In this document: positions 9,250 through 17,607 of the stretch, piece after piece
Layout of the letters: the number at the start of each line of letters is the position of its first letter
Numbering within the stretch: the stretch's first letter is position 1
NCBI RefSeq assembly: GCF_036030735.1
Contig: NZ_CP107928.1
Coordinates: 682,001-746,000, forward strand
Reading direction: 5' to 3'
Origin: Streptomyces sp. NBC_00425
GTDB lineage: Bacteria > Actinomycetota > Actinomycetes > Streptomycetales > Streptomycetaceae
DNA: 64,000 nucleotides
The notes under the pieces: model-generated
What the model was told of the DNA's origin: nothing
The model's database searches: none
The model's input: only the letters and a program-made list of their open reading frames with translations
Program-made: the position numbers and the translations under genes

Positions 9250-9816
9250 CTACTGGGCGGCTTCCGGGTGGAGTCCGTATTCGGCTAGCCACCCGAGCAG
9301 CTCGTGACGGGATGCCTGGACGAGGCGTCCTCCCGTGAAGCGGGTGTCGTCGGTGACCTCCGCGACGCACCCGGCCGGGGGAACAAAGGACTGGGCCTCG
9401 TCATCTGTGGTGAACTCGGCTTCTGCGAGTACCAGGCCCTGCAAGTGGCCGTCGAAGACGTCGACGCCCAAGGGCGGAACGCTGAAACGAGTCTTCGACA
9501 GCAGGGCGGCCGACAGTGAGGCGATCACGTCGTACTCGGCTGGTGACAAGTAGGTATTCGTGATCAGGCCCTGGACGGCACCAGGCTGAGCGACCGGGAC
9601 TTTCTGGGTCAGCTTGAGCTCACAACGGCCATCCGAGAAGTCGGCCCGACGCAGCCGCAACCGCGTTCCTGTCACATACCGGTCGCTGATCACGCGACTG
9701 ACGGTCACGGCCGAGGGTGGTGGTGGCTCGGCCAGCAGGAACCGCCTTTCCCGTTCGACAAGTGCGTACTTGCCTGGGTGAACCGCCTGGCCTTCAACTC
9801 CGCCTCTTTTTCGCAT
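9250..9816 (-). CDS. CYTH-domain protein
   Basis: 188 residues of the CYTH fold (adenylate cyclase CyaB / thiamine-triphosphatase family), a tunnel fold that binds triphosphates with divalent metal. The N-terminal ERERRFLL corresponds to the ExExK-type motif. The following RVISDRYVTGTRLRLRR and CELKLTQKV strands supply the Arg/Lys lining, and VFDGHLQGLVLAEAEF supplies the later acidic strand. The start at 9816 follows GGGAGGAAG, which is part of the end hairpin of the neighbouring TnpB-type element. Upstream in-frame sequence is element DNA, so a longer start is rejected. Substrate unknown. Confidence 0.75.
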   Translation of the reverse strand: MRKRGGVEGQAVHPGKYALVERERRFLLAEPPPPSAVTVSRVISDRYVTGTRLRLRRADFSDGRCELKLTQKVPVAQPGAVQGLITNTYLSPAEYDVIASLSAALLSKTRFSVPPLGVDVFDGHLQGLVLAEAEFTTDDEAQSFVPPAGCVAEVTDDTRFTGGRLVQASRHELLGWLAEYGLHPEAAQ

Positions 9817-9827
9817 CTTGACTTCCT

Positions 9828-9847
9828 CCCCCCTCTGAAGACGGGGG
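9828..9847 (-). repeat. Right-end hairpin of an IS200/IS605-type (IS1341-like) element
   Basis: An imperfect stem-loop: CCCCCCTC pairs with GACGGGGG across a TGAA loop, with one mismatch, followed on the plus strand by ATTCC. It closely resembles the conserved subterminal hairpin of actinomycete tnpB-only elements. It lies just downstream of the tnpB remnant, as expected for the right end. Its complementary strand supplies the GGGAGGAAG that serves as ribosome site of the CYTH gene. Confidence 0.6.
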
Positions 9848-9878
9848 ATTCCAGCGGTCGCCCGCTGGGGTGCCTGCT

Positions 9879-10130
9879 TCACCGACGACCGCCCCGCCCA
9901 GAGGACTCCCGTTGAGGTCTTACACCGTCTCCACAGGCAGACGCCGCCAGCCCGGCGGCCAGGATGTTGCGTGCCGCGTTCACGTCGCGGTCGTGCACGG
10001 CGCCGCAGTCGTCGCACGTCCATGCGCGGACGTCCTCGATCACGACCGTTTGGTTCTCACGGACGAGTCGAGTCGACAGCCTGTGCAGGCCGCACACCAG
10101 TAGCTTCGGCGGACCGATCATCCTGGTCTG
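9879..10130 (-). mobile_element. tnpB: TnpB (IS605 OrfB / IS1341) remnant
   Basis: Minus-strand remnant of an RNA-guided TnpB nuclease. Visible are the second RuvC motif region LVRENQTVVIEDV and, after an internal deletion, the zinc-ribbon/third RuvC region WTCDDCGAVHDRDVNAARNILAAGLA with a normal C-terminal tail. The N-terminal half is missing and the frame runs upstream into IS5-type sequence. The deletion joins VIEDV directly to the zinc ribbon, so the protein cannot be active. The element end hairpin lies about 30 bases further downstream. Confidence 0.75.
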
Positions 10131-10149
10131 GGGCCCCGTCTCGGCGAAC

Positions 10150-10518
10150 TGGAGAAAGGCCTGGTCATGCGGCAGACCACACGTCAGCCGCAGAAAGGTG
10201 GGGATCTCCTGCGCGCTCCTGCTGCGTGCTGGTGGGCCCTGCAGGTGGTGAAGTCCACGGACACCATGGACCAGTCGATGCGTCCCTCGGTGTCGGCGTG
10301 GGCCAGGACGGCTGCAAAAGATCTTGTCCCACGTGCCGTCCGCCGACCAGAGTCTGCGCCCCTCGTACACGGTCTTCGACTTCCGAGCCGCGCGGGCAGA
10401 TCCTGCCAAGGCACCTGGGTGCGCCGCCGGAAGGAAATACCCCGTCGATCACCCTGCGATGAGTAGCCCAACGCCCGCCCCGCCGAACGGACTTCGGCAG
10501 ATGCGGCCGTAGCCGCAC
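10150..10518 (-). mobile_element. IS5-family transposase remnant (multiple frameshifts)
   Basis: Pieces of an IS5-type transposase in three minus-strand frames: RRGGRWATHRRVIDGVF, then RRRTQVPWQDLPARLGS, then RLWSADGTWDKIF, then IDWSMVSVDFTTCRAHQHAAGARR. In intact relatives these occur in this order in one frame. The 3' part ends where the tnpB remnant begins. Inactive. Confidence 0.7.
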
Positions 10519-10695
10519 CCGTTCCTCGTTCGCGAGATCTCAACGCCTATGAACATGCCGACGGCTCGAACCCGAGGAGTCACATCATCCACCGGCCGGG
10601 CCCCAGTCCAACAGGGCCACTGCGGCGTACTCCAGGCTGCACACGGCCGGGCACAGCCCAGCGTCGTCCGGGCGGCCTCGGTCAGGTCACGGGTT

Positions 10696-13242
10696 TCAGG
10701 TGCGCACCACGAAATAGAGCCAGCCGCCCCATGTGCTCACGTTGCTGAGGTCCTTCGTGGATCGCTCGTACTCGGAGCGGACGCGGAACTTCTGGTTGAG
10801 TGCGTTGGTGAGGCTGAGTTGTGCCTTCGCGCTGCTCGTCGACGACAGGGGGTAGCAACCCGACGTGGTGAGCGTGTGCCAGGCGGCGCTGTAGTACTGC
10901 TGGACCTGGAAGCGCTCGCACTGGCCGGCTTTGTTGGGCGTGACGGTCGCGGTCACCGTGGGCTTCGCCGTCTTGTGGAAGACACGGTAGGTGCTGCCGC
11001 TGTACGTGGTGCTTGTGTAGTAGCCGCCGAGCGACGTCGCGATCTTCGCGTAGCCGTTGACGGCGCGGGTGGCCGTCGCGGGCGCGTAGCGGTAGTCCCC
11101 GGCGAAGGACACAGTGAAGGTCGTGTTGCGGGTGACCTTGTAGGTGGTCTTCAGGTTGCCGTAGGCGTCCACGGTTCCCGTCGTGACCAGGGTCTTCGTC
11201 CCGCCGTAGGGCGTGGCATAGATCGACACCGTGCGGCCGTTGTATGTGGTGCCCAGGTGCGCGGTGACGGTGGCCGTCGCGCCGTACGCGTATGAGGGCG
11301 CGCTGCTGGTGACGGTCAGGGCGGTCGCCGCGCGGGACACCTGGACGGTGGCGACGGCGGTGGCCGCCTGGTGGGAGGCGTCACCCGGGTAGGTGACGGT
11401 GTAGGTGTTGGCGCCGCCGATGTCGGGGGCGTCCTTCACCGTGATGGTGCCGTCGGCGGCCACCGGCGTGGTCCAGGTCACCGGGGTGCTGTGGGCGGCG
11501 TCCTTGCGGGAGACGGTGACCGTCCGCCCGACGGCGTACGGGCCGTCACCGAGTTTGCCGCCGAAGGACAGGGCCGCCCCTCGGACGGTGGTCGCGGGGG
11601 CGCTCATCGTCAGCGCCGGGGCATACGGGGCGACCACGAGGCTCATGCCGCTGTCGGACGGCTGGTGGGTGGCGTCCCCGGCGTATGTGAAGACGTACGT
11701 GAACGGGCCGGCGACGCCCGGGGCGTCGGTGACGGTGAACCGGAGGGTGGCCGGGTCCACAGGTACGGTTCCCAGCGGCACGGTCTGCTGGGTGCTCTCG
11801 TCACGCCGGTCCACCTGGACGGTGGTGCCCTGCGGGAAGGCGCCCAGGCCCAACTGGGCCATGAGGCGGCCGGCGAGGACGACAGAGTCGGGGTTCGCCG
11901 AGGTGATGTCGGTGCCCACGACATCGGTGGGCAGCTTCGTCACGTTCACGATCAGCGAGGCCGCCGCGGGCCGGTGGGTGGCGTCACCGGCGTACGCCAC
12001 CTGGTAGGTGTATGTGCCCTCGTCCTGCCGGAGGTCGGTGAACGTGAACACGCCGTCCGCGCCGAGTGTGGTGTCCGGCAGGTCGGTGCCGTCGCGGGTG
12101 ACCTTCAGCGCGGCGCCGGCCGGCAGGAGGCCGCGGGTACTCAGCGAGCCGCTGACCGTGTACCGCTCCGTCGGCACCGCGTACTGCGGGTGCCGCAGGG
12201 CGAGTTCGCTGTCCGTCAGCTTCGGGGCGCCCAGCACGTTCAGGCTGTAGGCACCCGAGGAGTTCCTGGTGACGGCGTAGAGGGTCGTGCCGCCGGCGCC
12301 CCACTTCAGGCCGTCCGGGGCCACCGTGCCGGACGGCATGGTGAGGTGGTTCTCGGCGAGGGTGTTCGTGCCGGCGTAGAGGTAGACGCCGGAGGTGCCG
12401 GCGACGGCGACCGTGCCGTCGGTGTCGACGACCACCGAGCCGGGCGCGGAACCGGAGCCGCCGGTGAAGTACGCGGCTGGGTCTGCGGCCGCGAGGTCCG
12501 TGCTGCGGTACGCCTGCAGGGCGAGCTGCTGCGGGGCGGCCAGCAGCACCCGCGTCCCGTCGCCGGTGACGGCGAGTCCCGTTGCCGTGCCGCCGTGGAC
12601 CAGGGTGTCCGCCGTGACCGTCGCCGTGCCCGAAGCGACGCCGAAGGTCGCCACGTGGCTGAGGTTGCCCTGCGGTTCCTCGGCCGCGAGCACGTCGCCG
12701 CCCGTGGCGAGCAGGGGTGCGTTCGTCCAGTGCGACAGGGCAGGCTGCGGGATCGCTGCCGGCGCGGGCGCGAGGGGGTCGACCGAGCCGATGCCGCCTT
12801 TGCCGTCGGCCGTGTAGCCGTACCAGACGCGGCCGCCCGCCACCGCGACGGAGACTGGCGAGCTGCCCGCGCCGGTGGACCAACGTGCGGTCTCGGTGAG
12901 CGTGGCGGTGTCGATCGCGGCGATCGCGCCGCCGTCCGCCAGCGCCGCGTACAGAGTGCCGCCATCGGGCGACAGCGCCAGACCGGTGGCGCCCTGCTCC
13001 CCCGCAACGGTGGTGACAGGGGTGCCGGTCAGATCGGTCACCACGATGCCGGTCGAGCCGACGCCCTGGCTGACGAAGACGTGCCGGTGGGCGGGGTCGA
13101 CCACCAGGTGCGCGTAACCGGACAGCGGCAGCGCGGTCGTATCGTCGGCGTACACCGCGGAGCCGGCCACTCCGACGGTGACGGTGGTCAGGCCGGCCAC
13201 AAGCGAGGATGTCGCGGCCAGGGAGACCTGTCTGAGGCGCAT
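10696..13242 (-). CDS. Large secreted protein: beta-propeller-like N-half and Ig-like repeat C-half
   Basis: 848 residues. The start at 13242 begins a signal peptide (RLRQVSLAATSSLVAGLTTVTVGVAGSAVYA) and has AGGAG upstream; the frame is open further 5' but only through relic DNA. Residues about 45-360 carry YncE/propeller-type repeats (GLALSPDGGTLYAALADGG, GLAVTGDGTRVLLAA). Residues about 380-700 carry at least three Ig-like repeats ending in similar strands (YQVAYAGDATHRPA, YVFTYAGDATHQPS, YTVTYPGDASHQAA), plus a fourth, VSFAGDYRYAPA. The last ~100 residues form another beta-rich domain with a cysteine pair. There is no cell-wall anchor. Probably an extracellular binding or surface-layer-like protein; partner unknown. 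Confidence 0.8.
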   Translation of the reverse strand: MRLRQVSLAATSSLVAGLTTVTVGVAGSAVYADDTTALPLSGYAHLVVDPAHRHVFVSQGVGSTGIVVTDLTGTPVTTVAGEQGATGLALSPDGGTLYAALADGGAIAAIDTATLTETARWSTGAGSSPVSVAVAGGRVWYGYTADGKGGIGSVDPLAPAPAAIPQPALSHWTNAPLLATGGDVLAAEEPQGNLSHVATFGVASGTATVTADTLVHGGTATGLAVTGDGTRVLLAAPQQLALQAYRSTDLAAADPAAYFTGGSGSAPGSVVVDTDGTVAVAGTSGVYLYAGTNTLAENHLTMPSGTVAPDGLKWGAGGTTLYAVTRNSSGAYSLNVLGAPKLTDSELALRHPQYAVPTERYTVSGSLSTRGLLPAGAALKVTRDGTDLPDTTLGADGVFTFTDLRQDEGTYTYQVAYAGDATHRPAAASLIVNVTKLPTDVVGTDITSANPDSVVLAGRLMAQLGLGAFPQGTTVQVDRRDESTQQTVPLGTVPVDPATLRFTVTDAPGVAGPFTYVFTYAGDATHQPSDSGMSLVVAPYAPALTMSAPATTVRGAALSFGGKLGDGPYAVGRTVTVSRKDAAHSTPVTWTTPVAADGTITVKDAPDIGGANTYTVTYPGDASHQAATAVATVQVSRAATALTVTSSAPSYAYGATATVTAHLGTTYNGRTVSIYATPYGGTKTLVTTGTVDAYGNLKTTYKVTRNTTFTVSFAGDYRYAPATATRAVNGYAKIATSLGGYYTSTTYSGSTYRVFHKTAKPTVTATVTPNKAGQCERFQVQQYYSAAWHTLTTSGCYPLSSTSSAKAQLSLTNALNQKFRVRSEYERSTKDLSNVSTWGGWLYFVVRT

Positions 13243-13589
13243 GGGGCTCCTGTGAGAAAAATGAACAAGCAGTGGGACGATAACCCGCCGACCCGACACG
13301 CCTGGAAGCAGGGGCCCACTACGGGCGCGCAGTCCGCGGCCACTTCCGCCGGGACGCCGGTGCCGCGGTGGCTTCCGCCCGAGCGCCGACCCGCCGTCGG
13401 CGCCCCCTCCCCCGGCCGGGCTCACGAACGGCCGTCGGGGCAGGCGCGACTCCTTCGACAACCGTGAACCCACCCTCACCCGGCGCTGGTTCAAGCCGTG
13501 TCTCACCGGCGACTCCGGCACCGGCTGGACCAGGACGCTCACCGACATCGCACTCCGGCTGCCCAGCGGGCCATGAACCCCCACACCGT
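13243..13589. other. Upstream region of the secreted repeat protein
   Basis: About 350 bases. It contains the ribosome site (AGGAG) of the minus-strand gene and presumably its promoter. No gene was supported. Confidence 0.35.
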
Positions 13590-13797
13590 GTGCCAGGGCG
13601 GAATTCCGCAGGCGGGGCCCGCCATGTGCATCCGGTGTCCACGACGTTTCGAAACGCGTCGACGATCTCGCGACGGGAGTGTTCTCCGGCCGGCCGCCCC
13701 TTGTTGGTCTTGCAGGCCGGGGTGGGTAACGGCCTATCGAGCAGCGGCCGTTCGGCGTTGACGGTGTCCAAGGGGTAGCGAAGTCGGCGCATGGCGG
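13590..13797 (-). mobile_element. IS5-type transposase N-terminal remnant
   Basis: Minus-strand fragment beginning MRRLRYPLDTVNAERPLLDR and continuing GRPAGEHSRREIVDAFRNVVDTGCTWRAPP, which is the N-terminal helix-turn-helix part of an IS5-type transposase. After about 65 residues the similarity stops and the frame becomes noise. No C-terminal half is present nearby. Confidence 0.65.
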
Positions 13798-14009
13798 GGT
13801 GCCTTGGAGCGAGTGCGGTGAGGCCGCCCGCAGGGCGGTGGTCCCGCCGCAGGTCATGAGCCGGCGACGAGATCGAGGGTGGACTCGACGGAGTCGAGCT
13901 GGGCGACGAGGTGCTTGCCCCACTGGTCGCCAGGGTGGGCGGCTGCGGGGCCCGTCGGTCCCTCGGTAAATGTGTCGCGTGCTGCTGAGGAAATCGGGAT
14001 GCTCTCTCA

Positions 14010-15035
14010 GTGACCCTGCCTGCACTGCCTCAACCGCTTCGACCTCGTGCCCTGAGACCAGGAGATCTCGTCGTTGTCGCATCGCTGTCCGGGCCGCTCC
14101 ACGCCGTCGACGAACCCGCCCTCGAGCAGGCAGTGGTCGTGCTGGAGCGGATGGGATTCCGTGTGCGTCGGGCACCGCTCCTTGAAGGACGGCGGCAGCG
14201 TTGGTGGAGCGCGGCTCGGCCGGCGGAGATCGCCGAAGAGCTCAACGCTCTTCTGCGAGATCCCGAGGTGCGCGCGATCATCGCGCACGACGGCGGCCAG
14301 ACGGCGCTCGGATACCTCGATCTGATCGACTTCGAGGCCATCACTGCCGACCCCAAGCCGATCCTGGGCTTCAGCGACATCTCCCTGCTCCATCTGGTGC
14401 TCTACGCGCGCACGGGTCTGGTCGGCTTCCATACCGACCTGGCCACCCCCGGACTCGGCGGACACTGGCAGCGCGCGACTGCGGCACGCCGAACGGAACT
14501 CGAGAAGCTCTACTCGACGCTGCTGACCGGTACCGAGCCGATCGGGGCGCTGCCGGCCACCCCGACGTGGGAGTGCTGGCGCGCCGGTCGCACCGAAGGC
14601 CGGCTGATCGGCGGAGTGATCAACCGCATCGTGTTGAACCAGGCGACGCCCTACGCGCTGCCGCTCGAATGGTTCGACGGCGCGGTGCTGTTCTGGGAGG
14701 AGGCGGGAGGCCTGGCAGCGTATGTGTGGAGCTATCTGCAGGTACTGCGGCACGCCGGCATCCTCGACCGGATCTCCGGCATGGTCGTGGGCATCCCGGA
14801 CGGAATCGACGGACTCGAATCGCCCGACGCGTCCCCGACCCTGCGCCAGATCGTCCTCGATGTCCTCGGCGACCGTGACATTCCGGTCCTGGGCAACGTC
14901 GAGTTCGGACACGCCGGCCCGAATCTGCCGATGCCCGTCGGGGTCCGTGTTGCTCTCGACGCGCAGCAGCGGACGTTGTCACTGCTCGAACCAGCGGTAG
15001 GCCCGCTCACGCTGACCGGGCAACCGGGCGCCTGA
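14010..15035 (+). CDS. S66-family LD-carboxypeptidase / MccF-like serine peptidase
   Basis: 341 residues of the peptidase S66 family, cytoplasmic enzymes that cleave L,D-peptide bonds in recycled peptidoglycan or, in the MccF branch, amide bonds of peptidyl-nucleotide antibiotics. The nucleophile elbow is GFSDIS, the acidic residue is in FWEEAGG, and the histidine is in NVEFGHAGPN, in the family order Ser-Glu-His. RPGDLVVVASLSGP is the usual N-terminal strand. The start is GTG at 14010 with a weak AGGAAATCGGGA upstream. Stand-alone gene, no signal peptide. Sequence alone does not separate peptidoglycan recycling from MccF-type resistance. Confidence 0.85.
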   Translation: MTLPALPQPLRPRALRPGDLVVVASLSGPLHAVDEPALEQAVVVLERMGFRVRRAPLLEGRRQRWWSAARPAEIAEELNALLRDPEVRAIIAHDGGQTALGYLDLIDFEAITADPKPILGFSDISLLHLVLYARTGLVGFHTDLATPGLGGHWQRATAARRTELEKLYSTLLTGTEPIGALPATPTWECWRAGRTEGRLIGGVINRIVLNQATPYALPLEWFDGAVLFWEEAGGLAAYVWSYLQVLRHAGILDRISGMVVGIPDGIDGLESPDASPTLRQIVLDVLGDRDIPVLGNVEFGHAGPNLPMPVGVRVALDAQQRTLSLLEPAVGPLTLTGQPGA

Positions 15036-15318
15036 GCAAGGCGGACCAGCGTGCCGACGGCCTCGGCAGCTCATACAGGTCGCCAGGGGTGAACTCCGAA
15101 GACCTGTCCCTCCCCCTACTTCGAGGTGCCTACTGCGGTACCTGTTCGCCGGGGCCGGCGGAACTGCCTCAGTGCATAGACGAGTTGAGCTGCGAGCCGG
15201 GCCCGCCACATGCCGGCAGCCCGCCAGGGCGGAGCACGCCGTCAGGCCCTGCCAGGGACAGCAGCAGGTCGCGCCGCCGAACGGTCGGCAGAGCCATCCG
15301 GCGGGGGGTCGCGCCTGG
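15036..15318. other. Intergenic, nothing recognised
   Basis: About 280 bases between the plus-strand S66 gene and the convergent VOC gene. No gene and no strong terminator hairpin was seen. Confidence 0.35.
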
Positions 15319-15804
15319 TCACCCGGCGGCGGCCAGCCGTCGCCGCAGCTCCTCCTCCGAGACGTCTTCCACATGGGTCAAGAACACCCACATGTGACCC
15401 GAGGGATCCTTGAGGATGACAGTGCGGTCACCGTGAAACATATCGGTCGGCGGCTGGAGGATCTCGGCGCCGGCAGCCTGTGCGCGCTGCGCCAGGCTGT
15501 CGACGTCCGGCACGAAGACATGCAGCGTGACGGAGGTGCCACCGCCGAGCGAGGTCGGCGCGGCGAAGGAGCCGGCCTCCGCCTCGTCCACACTGGCGTC
15601 GCCCAGCATCAGCACGGAGCGTCCGATGCTGATCTCGGCGTGCAGAATTCCGCCGCCCGGAGCATCGACCCTGAAGGCCTCGCGAGCGCCGAACGCCCGC
15701 TGGTAGAAGTCGATCGCCGCGGCGGCGTCGTCGACCATGATGTGCGGGATCACGGCATAGCGGTAACGGTCGGGAATCTTGGTATGAGCTGTGCTCTCGG
15801 CCAT
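15319..15804 (-). CDS. VOC-superfamily protein (PhnB/glyoxalase-like)
   Basis: 161 residues with a vicinal-oxygen-chelate fold: YAVIPHIMVDDAAAAIDFYQRAFGA at the start, HAEISIGRSVLMLGD in the middle, VTLHVFVPDVDSLAQRA opening the second half, and DRTVILKDPSGHMWVFLTH near the end. This pattern is that of the PhnB-like branch. The ATG at 15804 is preferred over a GTG one codon earlier because GGGAGG is well spaced. The protein may be a metal-dependent enzyme or a ligand-binding resistance protein; substrate unknown. Confidence 0.82.
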   Translation of the reverse strand: MAESTAHTKIPDRYRYAVIPHIMVDDAAAAIDFYQRAFGAREAFRVDAPGGGILHAEISIGRSVLMLGDASVDEAEAGSFAAPTSLGGGTSVTLHVFVPDVDSLAQRAQAAGAEILQPPTDMFHGDRTVILKDPSGHMWVFLTHVEDVSEEELRRRLAAAG

Positions 15805-15829
15805 CACGAACCTCCCTGAAAGGCACCGC

Positions 15830-16229
15830 TGGTCAGCTCCTGCGGCACTGGAACGAACCTAGAAGCTCAAGCTTGGTTGAGGTCAAGCGCGGGCGCGCAG
15901 GGCTGCCCCGCGTGGCCGTCCGGGCCGTGGCGGCGGCGTGGGTGGTCATGTGGCGACGGAGCCAACGGATGATCACCCCGGCCGTACCCGACGTCAGTTG
16001 CTGCGGGCCGACGGACGATACCGGGCGGAAGCAGGGTGTGCGTGACAGCTGCGTCAGCGCGTCGTCGAACCGCACCGCAGGGCGCGCGTGGTTCCTCGCG
16101 TCCAGGTGGAGCGCTTCGAGCACCTCGGCCGGCTTGGCCTGCGGCAGCACGAAGTCACCGGTCGCCTGGTCGAGCTGGATCAGCGTGACCGGTCTCGCCC
16201 TGCGGACCAGATGGTTGACCGTGGCCGCC
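15830..16229 (-). other. Gene-poor stretch with an unidentified minus-strand remnant
   Basis: A minus-strand frame around 16230-16020 reads as plausible protein (VTLIQLDQATGDFVLPQAKPAEVLEALHLDARNH, split here for brevity, then a basic tail). It has no good start and quickly loses codon bias. I do not recognise a family. It is probably the relic of a small gene. Confidence 0.3.
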
Positions 16230-16643
16230 TCAGGCGAAGTCTGCTGCGGTGATGCCGTCGGGATGTCCGGACGGCCACTCCACCAACTCGATCCGGTACC
16301 CGTCCGGGTCCGTGAGCCACGACGTCTTCGGGCCGCGAGGACCGCCCGGGTACTGGAGGGGGCCTGGCCTCAGGCCGGCTTCGGTCAGCGTCTCCAGGGT
16401 GGCGGCGAGCCTCTCCACCTGGATCGCGAGGTGGTCGAAACCACTGCCCACGTCGACCGGGCTTTCGCCGGGGCGGTGGACCAGTTCGAGGGAGGCCGCC
16501 GGTTCGTCGGGGAATTTGAGGATCACCAGGCGTGCCCCCTCGCCGCCCTCGACCCTGCCCAGTTCGGCGTAGCCCAAGGCGCTGTAGAAACCGAGCGAGC
16601 GGTCCAGGTCGGTGACGCGGTAGGAGACGAAGAGCGTCTTCAC
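16230..16643 (-). CDS. VOC-superfamily protein (lactoylglutathione-lyase-like)
   Basis: 137 residues with the glyoxalase I-like two-repeat fold: LFVSYRVTDLDRSLGFYSALGY, LVILKFPDEPAASLELVH, GFDHLAIQVERLAATLETL and SWLTDPDGYRIELVEWP. The last strand with its Glu and the N-terminal His/Arg region are as in glyoxalase-type members. It overlaps the stop of the upstream DHFR-like gene by ATGA (16640-16643), so the pair is translationally coupled. Physiological substrate unknown. Confidence 0.85.
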   Translation of the reverse strand: MKTLFVSYRVTDLDRSLGFYSALGYAELGRVEGGEGARLVILKFPDEPAASLELVHRPGESPVDVGSGFDHLAIQVERLAATLETLTEAGLRPGPLQYPGGPRGPKTSWLTDPDGYRIELVEWPSGHPDGITAADFA

Positions 16644-17224
16644 GCGGCCTCCTCGGGTCGATGCAGCCGGTAGCGAAGATGCGTGACGTCTCGGTCCTCG
16701 AGCCGTCGGACGAGGTCGAGTTCGATGTGATCGCCGCCCAGGTGATCGAACAGTCGTCGACCGGCGCCGAGGAGGACCGGGACCAGGTGGATCTCCAGCT
16801 CGTCCACCTGCCCGGCTCGCAGAAGTGCTTGGGCCGCCCCCGCCCCATGGACCATGACCGGCCGGTCCCCTGCGGCGGCGCGAGCCTGACGGGCACAGTC
16901 CTCGGCATCGGTGACGAAACGCGCGTGGCCCGGTGGCACATCCCCGTCATCCACGTGATGGGTGAGTACGAAGATCGGCACGCCGTCGTGGTGATCGCCC
17001 TTCCAGCGCCCGGCGAGTTCGAAGGTCCGACGGCCGGAGATCAGCGCGCCGGTCGCCAGCGCCTCGCGGTAGACCTGGCCGCTCGGCCCGTCGGACTCCC
17101 GGTCGTCGAGCCAGTTGAAGAGCCGTCCACCGTTGCGTCCGAGCTCCTGCCCCGGCCGATCGTCCGGACCGGCGATATAGCCGTCGAGCGACATCGACAT
17201 GTACAGCCGAATCGGATTGTTCAT
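16640..17224 (-). CDS. RibD C-terminal / dihydrofolate reductase-like protein
   Basis: 194 residues of the RibD_C fold: IRLYMSMSLDGYIAGPDD at the N-terminus, GALISGRRTFELAGRW, PVMVHGAGAAQALLRAGQVDELEIHLVPVLLGAGRRLF (shown broken: the HGAGAAQ turn binds NADPH in relatives). A second protein of this fold occurs at 4929-5531, but the two are clearly different. GGAGGT precedes the ATG at 17224. Coupled to the VOC gene downstream. Likely a reductase of unknown substrate. Confidence 0.85.
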   Translation of the reverse strand: MNNPIRLYMSMSLDGYIAGPDDRPGQELGRNGGRLFNWLDDRESDGPSGQVYREALATGALISGRRTFELAGRWKGDHHDGVPIFVLTHHVDDGDVPPGHARFVTDAEDCARQARAAAGDRPVMVHGAGAAQALLRAGQVDELEIHLVPVLLGAGRRLFDHLGGDHIELDLVRRLEDRDVTHLRYRLHRPEEAA

Positions 17225-17389
17225 CCTGACCTCCGTCTCTCCTCCATGACACCGGGATCCGGCGTTCCCTGATGCCCCGACGGGGCGGGCTTGCCACAAG
17301 AAAGACTTCACGCAACCCGCAGACTCATCGGCCCCGACACGCCGACCTGTTGCCGGGCTGAGGGGGGGGCAGACGTCATGCCCCGTGGA

Positions 17390-17607
17390 TCAACTGCGAT
17401 CGTTCAGGCCGTGCGGCTCTTCGGCCAGCCGGTCAGCGATTCCAGGCGGACCGTAGAGAGGGATCGGCGCTACGAGGTGCATGTCCGCGTACAGCGCGCC
17501 GTAGTACGCAGTGAGCAGGTCCGCGCAGTGATCGGCATGGAGATGCGAGATCCAGATCGCATCAAGCTCATCCAGCCTCACATGCCGCTGGAGCGGGCCG
17601 AGCGACC
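17390..17607 (-). pseudogene. Fragment of an MBL-fold metallo-hydrolase
   Basis: A minus-strand fragment of about 65 codons reads VRLDELDAIWISHLHADHCADLL followed by APIPLYGPPGIADRL, the metal-binding HxHxDH motif and the usual next strand of ribonuclease Z-like MBL hydrolases. Both ends are missing: upstream it runs into the MFS gene tail and downstream it ends at a stop after about 20 further residues. A relic left by deletion. Confidence 0.65.

Noticed and set aside
11371..13467. 698-codon plus-strand frame across the secreted repeat protein
   Set aside because: Antisense to a gene with signal peptide, ribosome site and repeats; composition typical of a shadow.
13243..14175. N-terminal extension of the secreted repeat protein (1159-residue version)
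   Set aside because: The signal peptide begins at 13242 with AGGAG upstream; the extension runs through IS5-type debris.
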